From Pedobacter kyonggii (lineage in GTDB: Bacteria > Bacteroidota > Bacteroidia > Sphingobacteriales > Sphingobacteriaceae), in the NCBI RefSeq assembly GCF_004310665.1, contig NZ_SIXF01000045.1, forward strand, positions 1-35,107: a DNA stretch of 35,107 nt. The letters are read 5' to 3'. The translations under genes and the position numbers were made by a program. The notes below the pieces were generated by a model. The model made no database searches. It was not told the origin of the DNA and saw only the letters and a list, made by a program, of their open reading frames with translations. Positions 22,370 to 29,581 of the stretch are shown here, one piece after another; positions within the stretch are counted from its first letter, which is position 1, and each line of letters starts with the position of its first letter.

Positions 22370-23085
22370 CGTACTAACGATTCTTCAATAGCCTTTTTTA
22401 TCCAATAACCTGTACTCGAAGAAACACCTACACTACTAAACTTTATTTGATTATTTTTATCTATTACAACAGTTGTTGGATATCGCTTAACATTATATTT
22501 TTCAGCTATATTACGTGCATCATCTACAATGTTAAATTTAAATGGAGTTTCTTTTAAAAAATCTTTGATTTGATTTTTATCATTATTGCAGATTGACAGA
22601 AAAACAACATTTTTATTGTCTTTAAACTCGTCAAAAAGATCGTTTAGTTGGGGAATTAACATTTTCCCTGTACTTCCGCCAGTAAACCAAAAATTTAGCA
22701 CTAATGTCTTTCCATCCAAGTTTCTTAGATCGAACTTTTGGCCGTTCATATCTGTAACTTTTACTCCTGTAAAAACCTGATCAAGCATAAAAACATCGCT
22801 TGGTGTTGGCTTTGTTATACTTTCAAAGTAGGCAACCTTCTGTGGTTGGGTTAACTCAACAATTACGTATTCTGGTTTTCCGCTTTCGGTTTTTGTTTTC
22901 CGATCGCGTAATCCATATTTGCCGGTGGCCATCAGCTTTTTCCAAACATGATAAGGATAAACCAAGCCATCTTCTCCCCTCACAACCGATTGCTCGTTGA
23001 GTACATTTTTCTTAAGATTATTATCTTGCGCAGAAGAAAAAAGCGAAGTAAATAACAGAGCGATTAATAATAGATTTCTGAGCAT
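22366..23085 (-). CDS. Secreted thioredoxin-fold protein lacking the CxxC active site
   Basis: A 239-residue protein with a signal peptide (MLRNLLLIALLFTSLFSSAQ) and a TlpA/AhpC-TSA type thioredoxin domain from about residue 105. The fold landmarks are there: VTDMNGQKFDLRNLDGKTLVLNFWFT, LSICNNDKNQIKDFLKE and the cis-proline strand KRYPTTVVID. Where TlpA proteins read WCxPC, this one reads TGGSTGKMLIPQL, so both cysteines are replaced by glycines (137 and 140). Its only cysteine is Cys166. It cannot do thiol-disulfide exchange in the usual way and may be a binding protein or chaperone. It starts 13 nt after aroQ on the same strand. Confidence 0.85.
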   Translation of the reverse strand: MLRNLLLIALLFTSLFSSAQDNNLKKNVLNEQSVVRGEDGLVYPYHVWKKLMATGKYGLRDRKTKTESGKPEYVIVELTQPQKVAYFESITKPTPSDVFMLDQVFTGVKVTDMNGQKFDLRNLDGKTLVLNFWFTGGSTGKMLIPQLNDLFDEFKDNKNVVFLSICNNDKNQIKDFLKETPFKFNIVDDARNIAEKYNVKRYPTTVVIDKNNQIKFSSVGVSSSTGYWIKKAIEESLVR

Positions 23086-23098
23086 TTTTATAAGAAAT

Positions 23099-23515
23099 CT
23101 AGATTAACAAACTTTCAATAGCTAAACGATAACCTTTTATGCCAAAGCCAGTTAAAACACCTTGACAGTTTTTACCGGTTAAAGAAACATGACGATATTC
23201 TTCTCGGGCATAAATATTAGATATATGTACCTCAACCACAGCGGTTTTAATAGCAGCAATCGCATCAGCAATGGCAACAGACGTATGGGTATAACCCCCA
23301 GCATTAAGCACTACCCCGTCATAACTAAAACCAACTTCATGAAGTTTATTAATAATTTCGCCTTCAACATTACTCTGATAGTATTCAATTTGGATATCTG
23401 GATAAACGGTTTTTAATTCTTTAATATAATCTTCAATACTGGTGTTTCCGTAAATAGATGGTTCGCGTACACCTAATAAATTTAAGTTTGGGCCGTTAAT
23501 AATTTGTATTTTCAT
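23099..23515 (-). CDS. aroQ: Type II 3-dehydroquinate dehydratase
   Basis: AroQ removes water from 3-dehydroquinate to give 3-dehydroshikimate in the shikimate pathway, as a dodecamer of small subunits. From ATG 23515 the protein is 138 residues, the usual size, starting MKIQIINGPNLNLLGVREPSIYG with the catalytic tyrosine (Tyr22). It continues with QSNVEGEIINKLHE, NAGGYTHTSVAIADAI (Asn71) and EVHISNIYAREEYRHVS (His97, Arg108). The frame is open upstream for another 17 residues (MLLFEIFYN...), but family alignment starts at MKIQIING and the longer form would overlap the xerD start. It is divergent from xerD with 49 nt between starts. Confidence 0.95.
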   Translation of the reverse strand: MKIQIINGPNLNLLGVREPSIYGNTSIEDYIKELKTVYPDIQIEYYQSNVEGEIINKLHEVGFSYDGVVLNAGGYTHTSVAIADAIAAIKTAVVEVHISNIYAREEYRHVSLTGKNCQGVLTGFGIKGYRLAIESLLI

Positions 23516-23564
23516 AATATAATGTTGTAACGTTGCAATGTTATAAAAAATCTCAAATAAAAGC

Positions 23565-24464
23565 ATGCTTTGGCCATCATATATTAAAGGATTTAAATCA
23601 TATTTAAAGCTAGAGCGGTCCTTATCTGGTAATTCTGTTGATGCCTATCTGAACGATATTGATAAATTGATCCAGTATTTTCAATCTTTAAATGAAGAAC
23701 CCAAACTAACTGACATCAAGATAAGTGATCTAAAGTCCTTTATCTCTTGGTTGAATGAACTGGGTATGCAAGCCAGTACACAGGCCCGGGTAATATCAGG
23801 ATTAAAAGCTTTCTTTGCCTATTTAATGCTCGAAGATGTAATTTCAAATGACCCTACAGCATTGCTTGAAGCACCAAAACTTAGCAGAAAATTACCAGAT
23901 ACATTAAATATTTACGAGATTAATGAACTTATTGCTACCATAGATGCCTCAAAGCCCGAAGGCATGCGCAATAAAGCCATTATGGAAGTGTTATATGGCT
24001 GTGGCTTGCGTGTAACTGAACTAACCGAACTAAGGATCTCAAGTGTGTTCCCACAGATCGAATTTATAAAAGTAATTGGAAAAGGAAATAAAGAACGTTT
24101 AGTGCCCATTGGAGGCGTAGCCTTAAAACTGCTCGATATTTACATCAACGAAGTACGTGTGCATATTAATATTAAAAAAGGGCATGAAGATTTCATCTTT
24201 TTAAACCGTTTTGGCGCTAAACTTTCACGTATTTCGATTTTTAACCTGATTAAAAGCCTGGCCATAGCAACTGGACTAAAGAAAACAATCAGTCCACACA
24301 CCTTAAGACACTCCTTTGCTACACATTTAATTGAAGGTGGTGCCGATTTACGTGCCGTACAGGAAATGCTTGGCCATTCGAGTATTACCACTACCGAAAT
24401 TTACACGCATATAGACAGAGACTATTTAAGAGAAGTAATTACGCAGTTTCATCCAAGGGCTTAG
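23565..24464 (+). CDS. xerD: Site-specific tyrosine recombinase XerD
   Basis: XerD with XerC resolves chromosome dimers at dif. The 299 residues hold an N-terminal core-binding domain (about 1-100) and a catalytic domain with all expected residues: Arg149 in YGCGLRVTEL, Lys173 in IGKGNKER, His245 and Arg248 in SPHTLRHSFATHL, His271 in LGHSS and the nucleophile Tyr280 in TTTEIYTHI. The length and intact motifs fit the housekeeping enzyme and not a mobile-element integrase. XerD and XerC are hard to tell apart by eye; XerD is the better guess. It converges on prmC, with REP-like hairpins between. Confidence 0.92.
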   Translation: MLWPSYIKGFKSYLKLERSLSGNSVDAYLNDIDKLIQYFQSLNEEPKLTDIKISDLKSFISWLNELGMQASTQARVISGLKAFFAYLMLEDVISNDPTALLEAPKLSRKLPDTLNIYEINELIATIDASKPEGMRNKAIMEVLYGCGLRVTELTELRISSVFPQIEFIKVIGKGNKERLVPIGGVALKLLDIYINEVRVHINIKKGHEDFIFLNRFGAKLSRISIFNLIKSLAIATGLKKTISPHTLRHSFATHLIEGGADLRAVQEMLGHSSITTTEIYTHIDRDYLREVITQFHPRA

Positions 24465-24479
24465 TTGAAGAGCAAAAAG

Positions 24480-24506
24480 ACTAAAGCTAAAGCTAAAGAC
24501 CAAAGC
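24480..24506. repeat. Short tandem repeat, CTAAAG units
   Basis: Just after xerD the sequence repeats a 6-nt unit (actaaagctaaagctaaag) about three times. It has no evident function and lies in the convergent junction with prmC. Confidence 0.4.
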
Positions 24507-24521
24507 AGCCTTAATTATGGA

Positions 24522-24571
24522 TCCTGAAATAACTTCAGGAGGACGAACGCTGAGGAATTTTAGTTCTCAGC
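24522..24571. repeat. REP-like pair of hairpins between xerD and prmC
   Basis: Hairpin 1: arms TCCTGAA and TTCAGGA (7 bp, 24522-24540). Hairpin 2: arms GCTGAG and CTCAGC (24549-24571), extendable by a G-U and an A-T pair. The linker gacgaacg follows hairpin 1, as it does at 10619-10626, where the stem is CCCTG/CAGGG. The two places look like copies of one dispersed element. Confidence 0.6.
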
Positions 24572-24610
24572 AACAAATCTTCTGACCTCCATCCTCGGAC
24601 TTCAAACATC

Positions 24611-25471
24611 TTAAATCCCTGCCCTCACCATCCTGTCTTTACCTTGCATATCTTGTCTTAACTCAATATTAATAAAGTCTTTAGCTGCTAACATTTCAAT
24701 CGTTTCGTTACCTAAATATTCGTTGATTTCAAAATAAAGTTGCCCGTTAGCTTTTAGGTTTGTTCTTGCAAAATCAGCAATAGCTTTATAAAATATTAAT
24801 GGGTTTTCATCACGAACAAATAATGCTAAATGTGGTTCGTACACCAACACGTTATTATGCATATCCGCTTTCTCTAAATCTCTGATATAAGGTGGATTAC
24901 TCACGATGACATCAAATTTTTCTTCAGTTTTGAAAGTCAAAATATCTGCTTCAATAAATTTGATTTTCACGTTGATCTGTTCTGCATTTTCTTTGGCTAC
25001 AGCGATGGCATTAGGAGAAACGTCCAATGTAGCTACTTCAGCTCTTGACAAATGTTTTTTAAGTGTGATGGGAATGCATCCAGAGCCGGTTCCAATATCA
25101 AGAATACTTATTTTATGGTTAGTATTAACTGAAAACCGCAAACTATTATCTGAAATGATCCAATCTACCAGCTCTTCTGTTTCTGGCCTCGGGATAAGTA
25201 CCTGTTCGTTAACTTTAAATACCTCTCCATAAAAATGAGCTTCTTCCAAAATATGTTGAATGGGTTTTCCGATCTGCAAATCGTTAAGGATGCTCAACAA
25301 TTTCTGCATATTGATAAAGTTGATATCGATGTCTTTTTGCATGATCAGTTTAGCTGAAGATAAAGCCAAAACTTGCTCGGCAGCAACACTAAATAATGCT
25401 TTTGCTTCATTACTATCGTATAAAGGCTCAAGTTCCAGTTCGTAATGCGCCGCTAGTTCTCCTATCTTCAT
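24611..25471 (-). CDS. prmC: Release factor glutamine methyltransferase PrmC (HemK)
   Basis: PrmC methylates the glutamine of the GGQ loop of release factors RF1 and RF2, using S-adenosylmethionine. The 286 residues carry an N-terminal helical domain and the Rossmann methyltransferase domain with ILDIGTGSGCIPITL (SAM binding, about 123-137). The substrate-glutamine motif is NPPY (192-195 in VSNPPYIRDLE). The pre-motif PRPETEELVDW is also typical. A -7 box ends 5 nt before its ATG. It is divergent from ribD with 80 nt between the starts. Confidence 0.95.
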   Translation of the reverse strand: MKIGELAAHYELELEPLYDSNEAKALFSVAAEQVLALSSAKLIMQKDIDINFINMQKLLSILNDLQIGKPIQHILEEAHFYGEVFKVNEQVLIPRPETEELVDWIISDNSLRFSVNTNHKISILDIGTGSGCIPITLKKHLSRAEVATLDVSPNAIAVAKENAEQINVKIKFIEADILTFKTEEKFDVIVSNPPYIRDLEKADMHNNVLVYEPHLALFVRDENPLIFYKAIADFARTNLKANGQLYFEINEYLGNETIEMLAAKDFINIELRQDMQGKDRMVRAGI

Positions 25472-25476
25472 ATTTA

Positions 25477-25484
25477 CAAAATTA
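25477..25484 (-). promoter_or_regulatory. -7 promoter box for prmC
   Basis: On the minus strand TAATTTTG matches TAnnTTTG exactly and ends 5 nt before the prmC ATG (25471), predicting transcription from the start codon itself or nearly so. No clear -33 box. Confidence 0.45.
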
Positions 25485-25538
25485 CTTAATTGGGATGATA
25501 ACGGCTCTATTTTGATAAGGCCATGACTCTTTTTTTAC

Positions 25539-25546
25539 TACTTTTG
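25539..25546 (+). promoter_or_regulatory. -7 promoter box for ribD
   Basis: TACTTTTG matches TAnnTTTG exactly and ends 5 nt before ATG 25552. The start is fixed by the family, as only about nine residues precede the conserved CLDLA helix, so the mRNA would be leaderless. A TTTG at 25511-25514 is 24 nt upstream, longer than normal spacing. Confidence 0.45.
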
Positions 25547-25551
25547 CCCTA

Positions 25552-26604
25552 ATGGGCGATGAATTTTATATAAAACGCTGTCTTGACCTAGCGGCCTTAG
25601 CTTTAGGTAATGTTAGTCCGAACCCCATGGTTGGCTGTGTTATTGTTGTAGACGGCAAAATTATTGGAGAAGGATATCATCAGGAATATGGAAAATCGCA
25701 CGCCGAACCCAATGCCATTAAAGCTGTTTTTGGTAAATACGGCGATGAGGCCGAAAATCTCTTGAAACAGGCTACTGCTTACGTTAACCTAGAGCCCTGT
25801 GCGCATTTTGGCAAAACACCACCCTGTGCTGATTTATTGGTAAAACATCAGCTAAAGAAAGTAGTGATTGGCAATAGAGATCCTTTTTCAGGTGTTGATG
25901 GCAAAGGTATCGAAAAACTCAGAAATGCAGGAATTGAAGTGGTGAGTGGAATTTTGGATGATAATTGTCGCTATTTCAATAGAAGATTTTTTACCAGGAT
26001 CCAAAAACAAAGGCCGTATATTATTTTAAAATGGGCTGAAACCGCTAACGGTTATTTCGCAACAAAGGATGGTCACCAGAAATGGATCAGTGGCCCTTTG
26101 GCCAAACGTTTGGCACATCAATGGCGTAGCGAAGAAGATGCAATCCTGATCGGCAAACAGACTGCCATTATGGATAACCCGCAGTTAACCTCGCGTGAAT
26201 GGCCTGGTAAAAACCCTATCCGTCTCGTAATCGATAAAAACCTTCAAGTTCCGCAATCAAATCATATCTTCAATACAGCAGCCAAAACCATTATCTTTAA
26301 TGAGGTTAAAACTGATGTTATTGAGAATATCCATTATATCCAGATGGAAGATATGCACTTTTATTTAGCGCAAAAAATCGCTTTTCAGCTTTACCTGATG
26401 GATATACAATCGGTAATTATTGAGGGTGGCGCCAATATTTTAAATCAATTTTTAAGTACTGACCTCTGGGATGAAGCTCGTATTTTCACTTCATCTGCCA
26501 GCTGGAGCGACGGAGTTTCTTCTCCGAACATTAATGGAAATCTGCAGGAAACAGTACAAATTGGAAATGACAAACTCTCTATCTATCTAAACGACATCAA
26601 ATAA
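25552..26604 (+). CDS. ribD: Bifunctional riboflavin biosynthesis deaminase/reductase RibD
   Basis: RibD deaminates the pyrimidine product of GTP cyclohydrolase II, then reduces its ribosyl side chain, two early steps of riboflavin synthesis. The N-terminal cytidine-deaminase-like domain has the zinc motif: His50 and Glu52 in SHAEPNAI, Cys83 and Cys92 in EPCAHFGKTPPC. The C-terminal reductase domain (about 145-350) has the segments LKWAETANGYFATKDGHQKWIS and IEGGANILNQFL. At 350 residues it is slightly short of E. coli RibD (367), with no motif missing. It is the first gene of a plus-strand run with the DMT transporter and YigZ genes; the next ATG touches its stop. Confidence 0.95.
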   Translation: MGDEFYIKRCLDLAALALGNVSPNPMVGCVIVVDGKIIGEGYHQEYGKSHAEPNAIKAVFGKYGDEAENLLKQATAYVNLEPCAHFGKTPPCADLLVKHQLKKVVIGNRDPFSGVDGKGIEKLRNAGIEVVSGILDDNCRYFNRRFFTRIQKQRPYIILKWAETANGYFATKDGHQKWISGPLAKRLAHQWRSEEDAILIGKQTAIMDNPQLTSREWPGKNPIRLVIDKNLQVPQSNHIFNTAAKTIIFNEVKTDVIENIHYIQMEDMHFYLAQKIAFQLYLMDIQSVIIEGGANILNQFLSTDLWDEARIFTSSASWSDGVSSPNINGNLQETVQIGNDKLSIYLNDIK

Positions 26605-27474
26605 ATGATCTACATTATTTTAAGCATTTGCTGCAGTGTTACCGTAGCCGTTTTATTAAAACTGGCAAAACGGTACCAAATCAGTATTATTCAAGCCGTT
26701 ACCATTAATTACCTTGCTGCGTTAAGCTTATGTTTTCTTTTTTTTAAGCCCGATGTTAAACTGATCACCTCTACCGCACCATGGCCGATTTACATTGCCC
26801 TGGCTATTCTATTGCCATCGATATTTTTATTCCTTGCAGCATCGGTAAAAAATCTTGGCATTGTTAAAACCGATATCGCACAACGTTTATCACTATTTAT
26901 CCCAATACTGGCGGCTTATTTTATTTTTAAAGAAGATTTTAATAATCTAAAAATTATCGGTCTGGCGATCGGTTTTGTGGCTATTCTCTTAACTTTTCTT
27001 CGAAAATCTGATCAAAAAGAAAGCGGTAAAGGAAGCCTGCTCTACCCCATTATGGTTTTCGTTGGTTTTGGGGTAATCGATGTCCTTTTTAAACAAATTG
27101 CATTATATAAAGAATTACCTTATACCACCTCACTTTTTACTGTTTTTTGCCTAGCATTTATCGTTTCGTTGCTTATTGTAATTTCGATGGCAGCGGCTGG
27201 CAAAATAAAAATACAACTGGTAAATGTAGTCTGTGGATTTATTTTAGGCTTCTTCAATTTTGGGAATATCCTTTTTTACATGAAAGCCCATAAATCATTG
27301 GCAGAAAATCCATCTACCGTTTTTGCAGCAATGAATTTAGGAGTAATCATAGTAGGCACCTTAATTGGTGTTATTGCTTTTAAAGAAAAGCTGAGCAAGT
27401 TAAATTACGCAGGTATACTTTTGGCAATTGGAGCCGTTATCTTCATTACACTATCACAAAATGCTGTTCGATGA
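26605..27474 (+). CDS. DMT-superfamily (EamA-type) transporter
   Basis: A 289-residue membrane protein with about ten hydrophobic helices in two EamA-like halves (about 1-130 and 148-289), the layout of drug/metabolite-superfamily carriers. The first half ends NLKIIGLAIGFVAILLTFL and the second YAGILLAIGAVIFITLSQ, the repeated helix 5/10 pattern. The substrate cannot be read from the sequence; the position after ribD makes a riboflavin-related compound a guess only. Its ATG follows the ribD stop without a gap, and its own end overlaps the yigZ start by 14 nt, so the three genes are one transcription unit. Confidence 0.88.
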   Translation: MIYIILSICCSVTVAVLLKLAKRYQISIIQAVTINYLAALSLCFLFFKPDVKLITSTAPWPIYIALAILLPSIFLFLAASVKNLGIVKTDIAQRLSLFIPILAAYFIFKEDFNNLKIIGLAIGFVAILLTFLRKSDQKESGKGSLLYPIMVFVGFGVIDVLFKQIALYKELPYTTSLFTVFCLAFIVSLLIVISMAAAGKIKIQLVNVVCGFILGFFNFGNILFYMKAHKSLAENPSTVFAAMNLGVIIVGTLIGVIAFKEKLSKLNYAGILLAIGAVIFITLSQNAVR

Positions 27475-28075
27475 TTCTTATAAAACCATCGAAAGTGCCT
27501 CAGAGGGTATCTTTCGAGATAAAGGGAGCAAATTTATTGCATACGCCTATCCAATACGTAGTGAATTAGAATTAAAGCCGATTATTACCAAACTTCGTGC
27601 AGAACATGTTAAGGCCAATCATTTTTGTTATGCATACCGTTTAACACCAGATCGATCTGTTTATCGAATGAATGATGATGGCGAACCTTCGGGTACTGCA
27701 GGCAGACCAATCCTGAACTGTTTATTATCAGAAGACCTGACTAATATCCTAATTGTTGTAGTACGTTATTTTGGCGGTACATTACTTGGCGTACCCGGTT
27801 TAATTAACGCATATAAAGCATCTAGTATAGAAGCAATTAAAGCATCTACAATCATTAACAAAACGGTTAACGATGTTTACGAAGCGCATTTCGAATACCT
27901 GCAAATGAACGAGGTGATGAAGTTAAGTAAAGAAGAAAACTTGCAGATCTTAGGACAACAATTTGATACGGACTGTATATTGAAATTTGAAGTGAGAAAA
28001 GCACAACTCAATCAGGTTTTAAGTAAATTTGATAAAATTGAAGGTGTTAAATTAAAATACCTTCAGACTGTTTAA
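27461..28075 (+). CDS. YigZ/IMPACT-family protein
   Basis: A 204-residue member of the UPF0029/YigZ family, related to eukaryotic IMPACT, with two ferredoxin-like lobes; the biochemical role is unproven and translation-related functions have been proposed. The family signature is intact as NDDGEPSGTAGRPIL, then VVVRYFGGTLLGVPGL. ATG 27461 (MLFDDSYKTIES) is preferred over the upstream TTG at 27428, because family members begin a few residues before this segment and the upstream extension is frame-shadow of the DMT gene. It overlaps that gene by 14 nt, indicating coupled translation. Confidence 0.9.
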   Translation: MLFDDSYKTIESASEGIFRDKGSKFIAYAYPIRSELELKPIITKLRAEHVKANHFCYAYRLTPDRSVYRMNDDGEPSGTAGRPILNCLLSEDLTNILIVVVRYFGGTLLGVPGLINAYKASSIEAIKASTIINKTVNDVYEAHFEYLQMNEVMKLSKEENLQILGQQFDTDCILKFEVRKAQLNQVLSKFDKIEGVKLKYLQTV

Positions 28076-28132
28076 TAACCACAGATAAAATCTGCGTTGA
28101 TCAGCGAAATCCGCGGGCAAGATGAACCAAAT
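28076..28132 (+). repeat. Dispersed-repeat fragment with a short hairpin
   Basis: The intergenic text accacagataaaatctgcg resembles the 'accacagat...atctgcg' type of dispersed intergenic sequence seen in many Bacteroidota genomes, by recollection. It contains CAGAT/ATCTG with an AAA loop. A related-looking motif (aatctgtgtaatc) lies at 31895 and another (accacaaagatcacagag) at 32484. Confidence 0.35.
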
Positions 28133-28993
28133 ATGAAAATATCCGAAAGCGACTTAATCATCAATCCTGATGGCAGCATATACCACCTAAACCTTTTACC
28201 AGGTGATATTGCTGATACTGTAATTACCGTTGGCGATCCCGACCGCGTTGGCGAGGTAAGCAAATATTTCGACAAAATAGAATTTAAAAAAGGTAAACGC
28301 GAATTTATCACCCATACTGGTTATTTGGGCAAAAAACGCATTACCGTACTCTCAACAGGTATTGGTACAGATAACATTGATATTGTTTTTAATGAGCTAG
28401 ATGCCCTGGTTAATGTTGATTTTGAAACCCATGAAATTAAAAAAGAGCTTACCTCATTAAATATTATCAGAGTGGGCACCTCTGGGGCTGTTCAGCCAGA
28501 TATTCCGATGGGAACAATTTTAGCTTCTTCTTACGGCTTAGGGATGGATGCCCTAATGAATTATTACCTTCAACAATTATCTGGTGATGAACAGATTTTA
28601 ATGGATGATATCAAAGCACACTTTGGGCATCTTAAAAATATCAATCCTTATTTAACGGCAGCGAGTGAAACATTATTGAATACGATTGGAAAAGACATGG
28701 CGAAAGGTATAACCATTACGGCGCCTGGCTTTTATGCTCCACAAGGTAGAATTGTACGTGCTAAAAACGCGGTTCCCGATTTTATTGGCTTGATTAATAG
28801 CTTTAAAAGCAACCAGCAACGCATTACCAACCTGGAAATGGAAACCGCAGGGATTTATGCACTAGCCAAAGTTTTGGGTCATAATGCAATTTCAGTAAAT
28901 GCCATTTTAGCCAGTCGTGTAAATTTCGAATTTAGCAAAGAGCCAAACAAAATTGTAGCGCAAGCGATAAAGATGGTGCTTGAAAGAATTTAG
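28133..28993 (+). CDS. Nucleoside phosphorylase (PNP/UDP family, uridine phosphorylase-like)
   Basis: A 286-residue phosphorylase of the NP-I family, which splits nucleosides to base and ribose-1-phosphate for salvage. Landmarks: VITVGDPDRVGEV (phosphate-binding GDxxR), LSTGIGTDN, IIRVGTSGAVQPDIPMGTILASS and TNLEMETAGIYALA, the ribose-binding EME-type motif. The EMET variant and general spacing favour uridine over purine nucleosides, but the base specificity is uncertain. ATG 28133 (MKISESDLIINPDGSIYHLN) is chosen; the TTG at 28097 lies in the repeat-like text. It ends the ribD run and converges on the DUF1398 gene. Confidence 0.88.
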   Translation: MKISESDLIINPDGSIYHLNLLPGDIADTVITVGDPDRVGEVSKYFDKIEFKKGKREFITHTGYLGKKRITVLSTGIGTDNIDIVFNELDALVNVDFETHEIKKELTSLNIIRVGTSGAVQPDIPMGTILASSYGLGMDALMNYYLQQLSGDEQILMDDIKAHFGHLKNINPYLTAASETLLNTIGKDMAKGITITAPGFYAPQGRIVRAKNAVPDFIGLINSFKSNQQRITNLEMETAGIYALAKVLGHNAISVNAILASRVNFEFSKEPNKIVAQAIKMVLERI

Positions 28994-29107
28994 TTATGGC
29001 GGAGTCATCACTAATATTAACTTAAGTGTTCTAAGATGTCTCAGATGGTAAAAACAAGTCTAACGCACACACAAACCTCAAATATGAATTCATGCGAAAA
29101 ACTAGAA

Positions 29108-29131
29108 GTGTCAGATGGCAACATCTGACAC
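29108..29131. repeat. Perfect hairpin with GCAA tetraloop, copy 4
   Basis: Arms GTGTCAGATG and CATCTGACAC (10 bp, perfect) close a GCAA loop (GNRA class). Its 3' flank (cacggaa) matches that of the copy at 15630. It lies between a phosphorylase gene and the DUF1398 gene, which converge. Confidence 0.75.
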
Positions 29132-29144
29132 CACGGAAAAGAAC

Positions 29145-29173
29145 AAAAAGGCCCGAAATTTCGGGCCTTTTTT
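29145..29173. terminator. Bidirectional terminator, perfect palindrome
   Basis: The 18-nt palindrome GGCCCGAAATTTCGGGCC (29150-29167) is flanked by AAAAA and TTTTTT. It serves the convergent phosphorylase and DUF1398/galM transcripts. Confidence 0.9.
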
Positions 29174-29183
29174 CTTAATATTT

Positions 29184-29579
29184 TTATACTGTAGGTATTG
29201 TTTCTTTTACGAGTTCATTGCCTTCAGCATCTAAATAAGTACAGGTCATTTCTTCAAGGTCGGTTACCCATTTCTCTACACCCGCATCTGCAGCTTGCTT
29301 GCAAAAGGTAAAATAATCGGTTTCTCCCTGCTGATGTATTTTTAAAGCATGTGTTAACTTACCAGCAGATGGTTCATCATTTATAATCAAAGTCGGATAT
29401 TCATCAGGACTGATCTGCTGTACATTATCTTCATCATCAAAATAAATAGACAAGCCATTGGATACATACACATCGTTTCGCTTAACACCCATTTCCTTAA
29501 TTTCTTTAATAAACTGAGGGAAATCTGCACCAGTTTTAATTTTTGATTCTGCTGCCCGGATGTCTTCGATGGTGAACAT
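29184..29579 (-). CDS. DUF1398-family protein
   Basis: A 131-residue soluble protein of the DUF1398 family (E. coli YbcV-like), whose function is not established. It matches the family along its length: MFTIEDIRAAESKIKTGADFP, the segment LKIHQQGETDYFTFCKQAADAGVEKWVTDL, then MTCTYLDAEGNELV and a late IP. The start is ATG 29579 (MFTIEDI); the frame upstream to 29639 is galM sequence in another frame. It begins 2 nt after the galM stop, so it is translated from the galM transcript. Confidence 0.88.
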   Translation of the reverse strand: MFTIEDIRAAESKIKTGADFPQFIKEIKEMGVKRNDVYVSNGLSIYFDDEDNVQQISPDEYPTLIINDEPSAGKLTHALKIHQQGETDYFTFCKQAADAGVEKWVTDLEEMTCTYLDAEGNELVKETIPTV

Positions 29580-29581
29580 AA

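Noticed and set aside
23565-24464. Mobile-element integrase
   Set aside because: Length, intact XerD motifs and housekeeping neighbours fit the chromosome-dimer recombinase; no element ends nearby.
28097-28132. TTG at 28097 as the phosphorylase start
   Set aside because: The added residues come from dispersed-repeat-like text; family alignment starts near ATG 28133.
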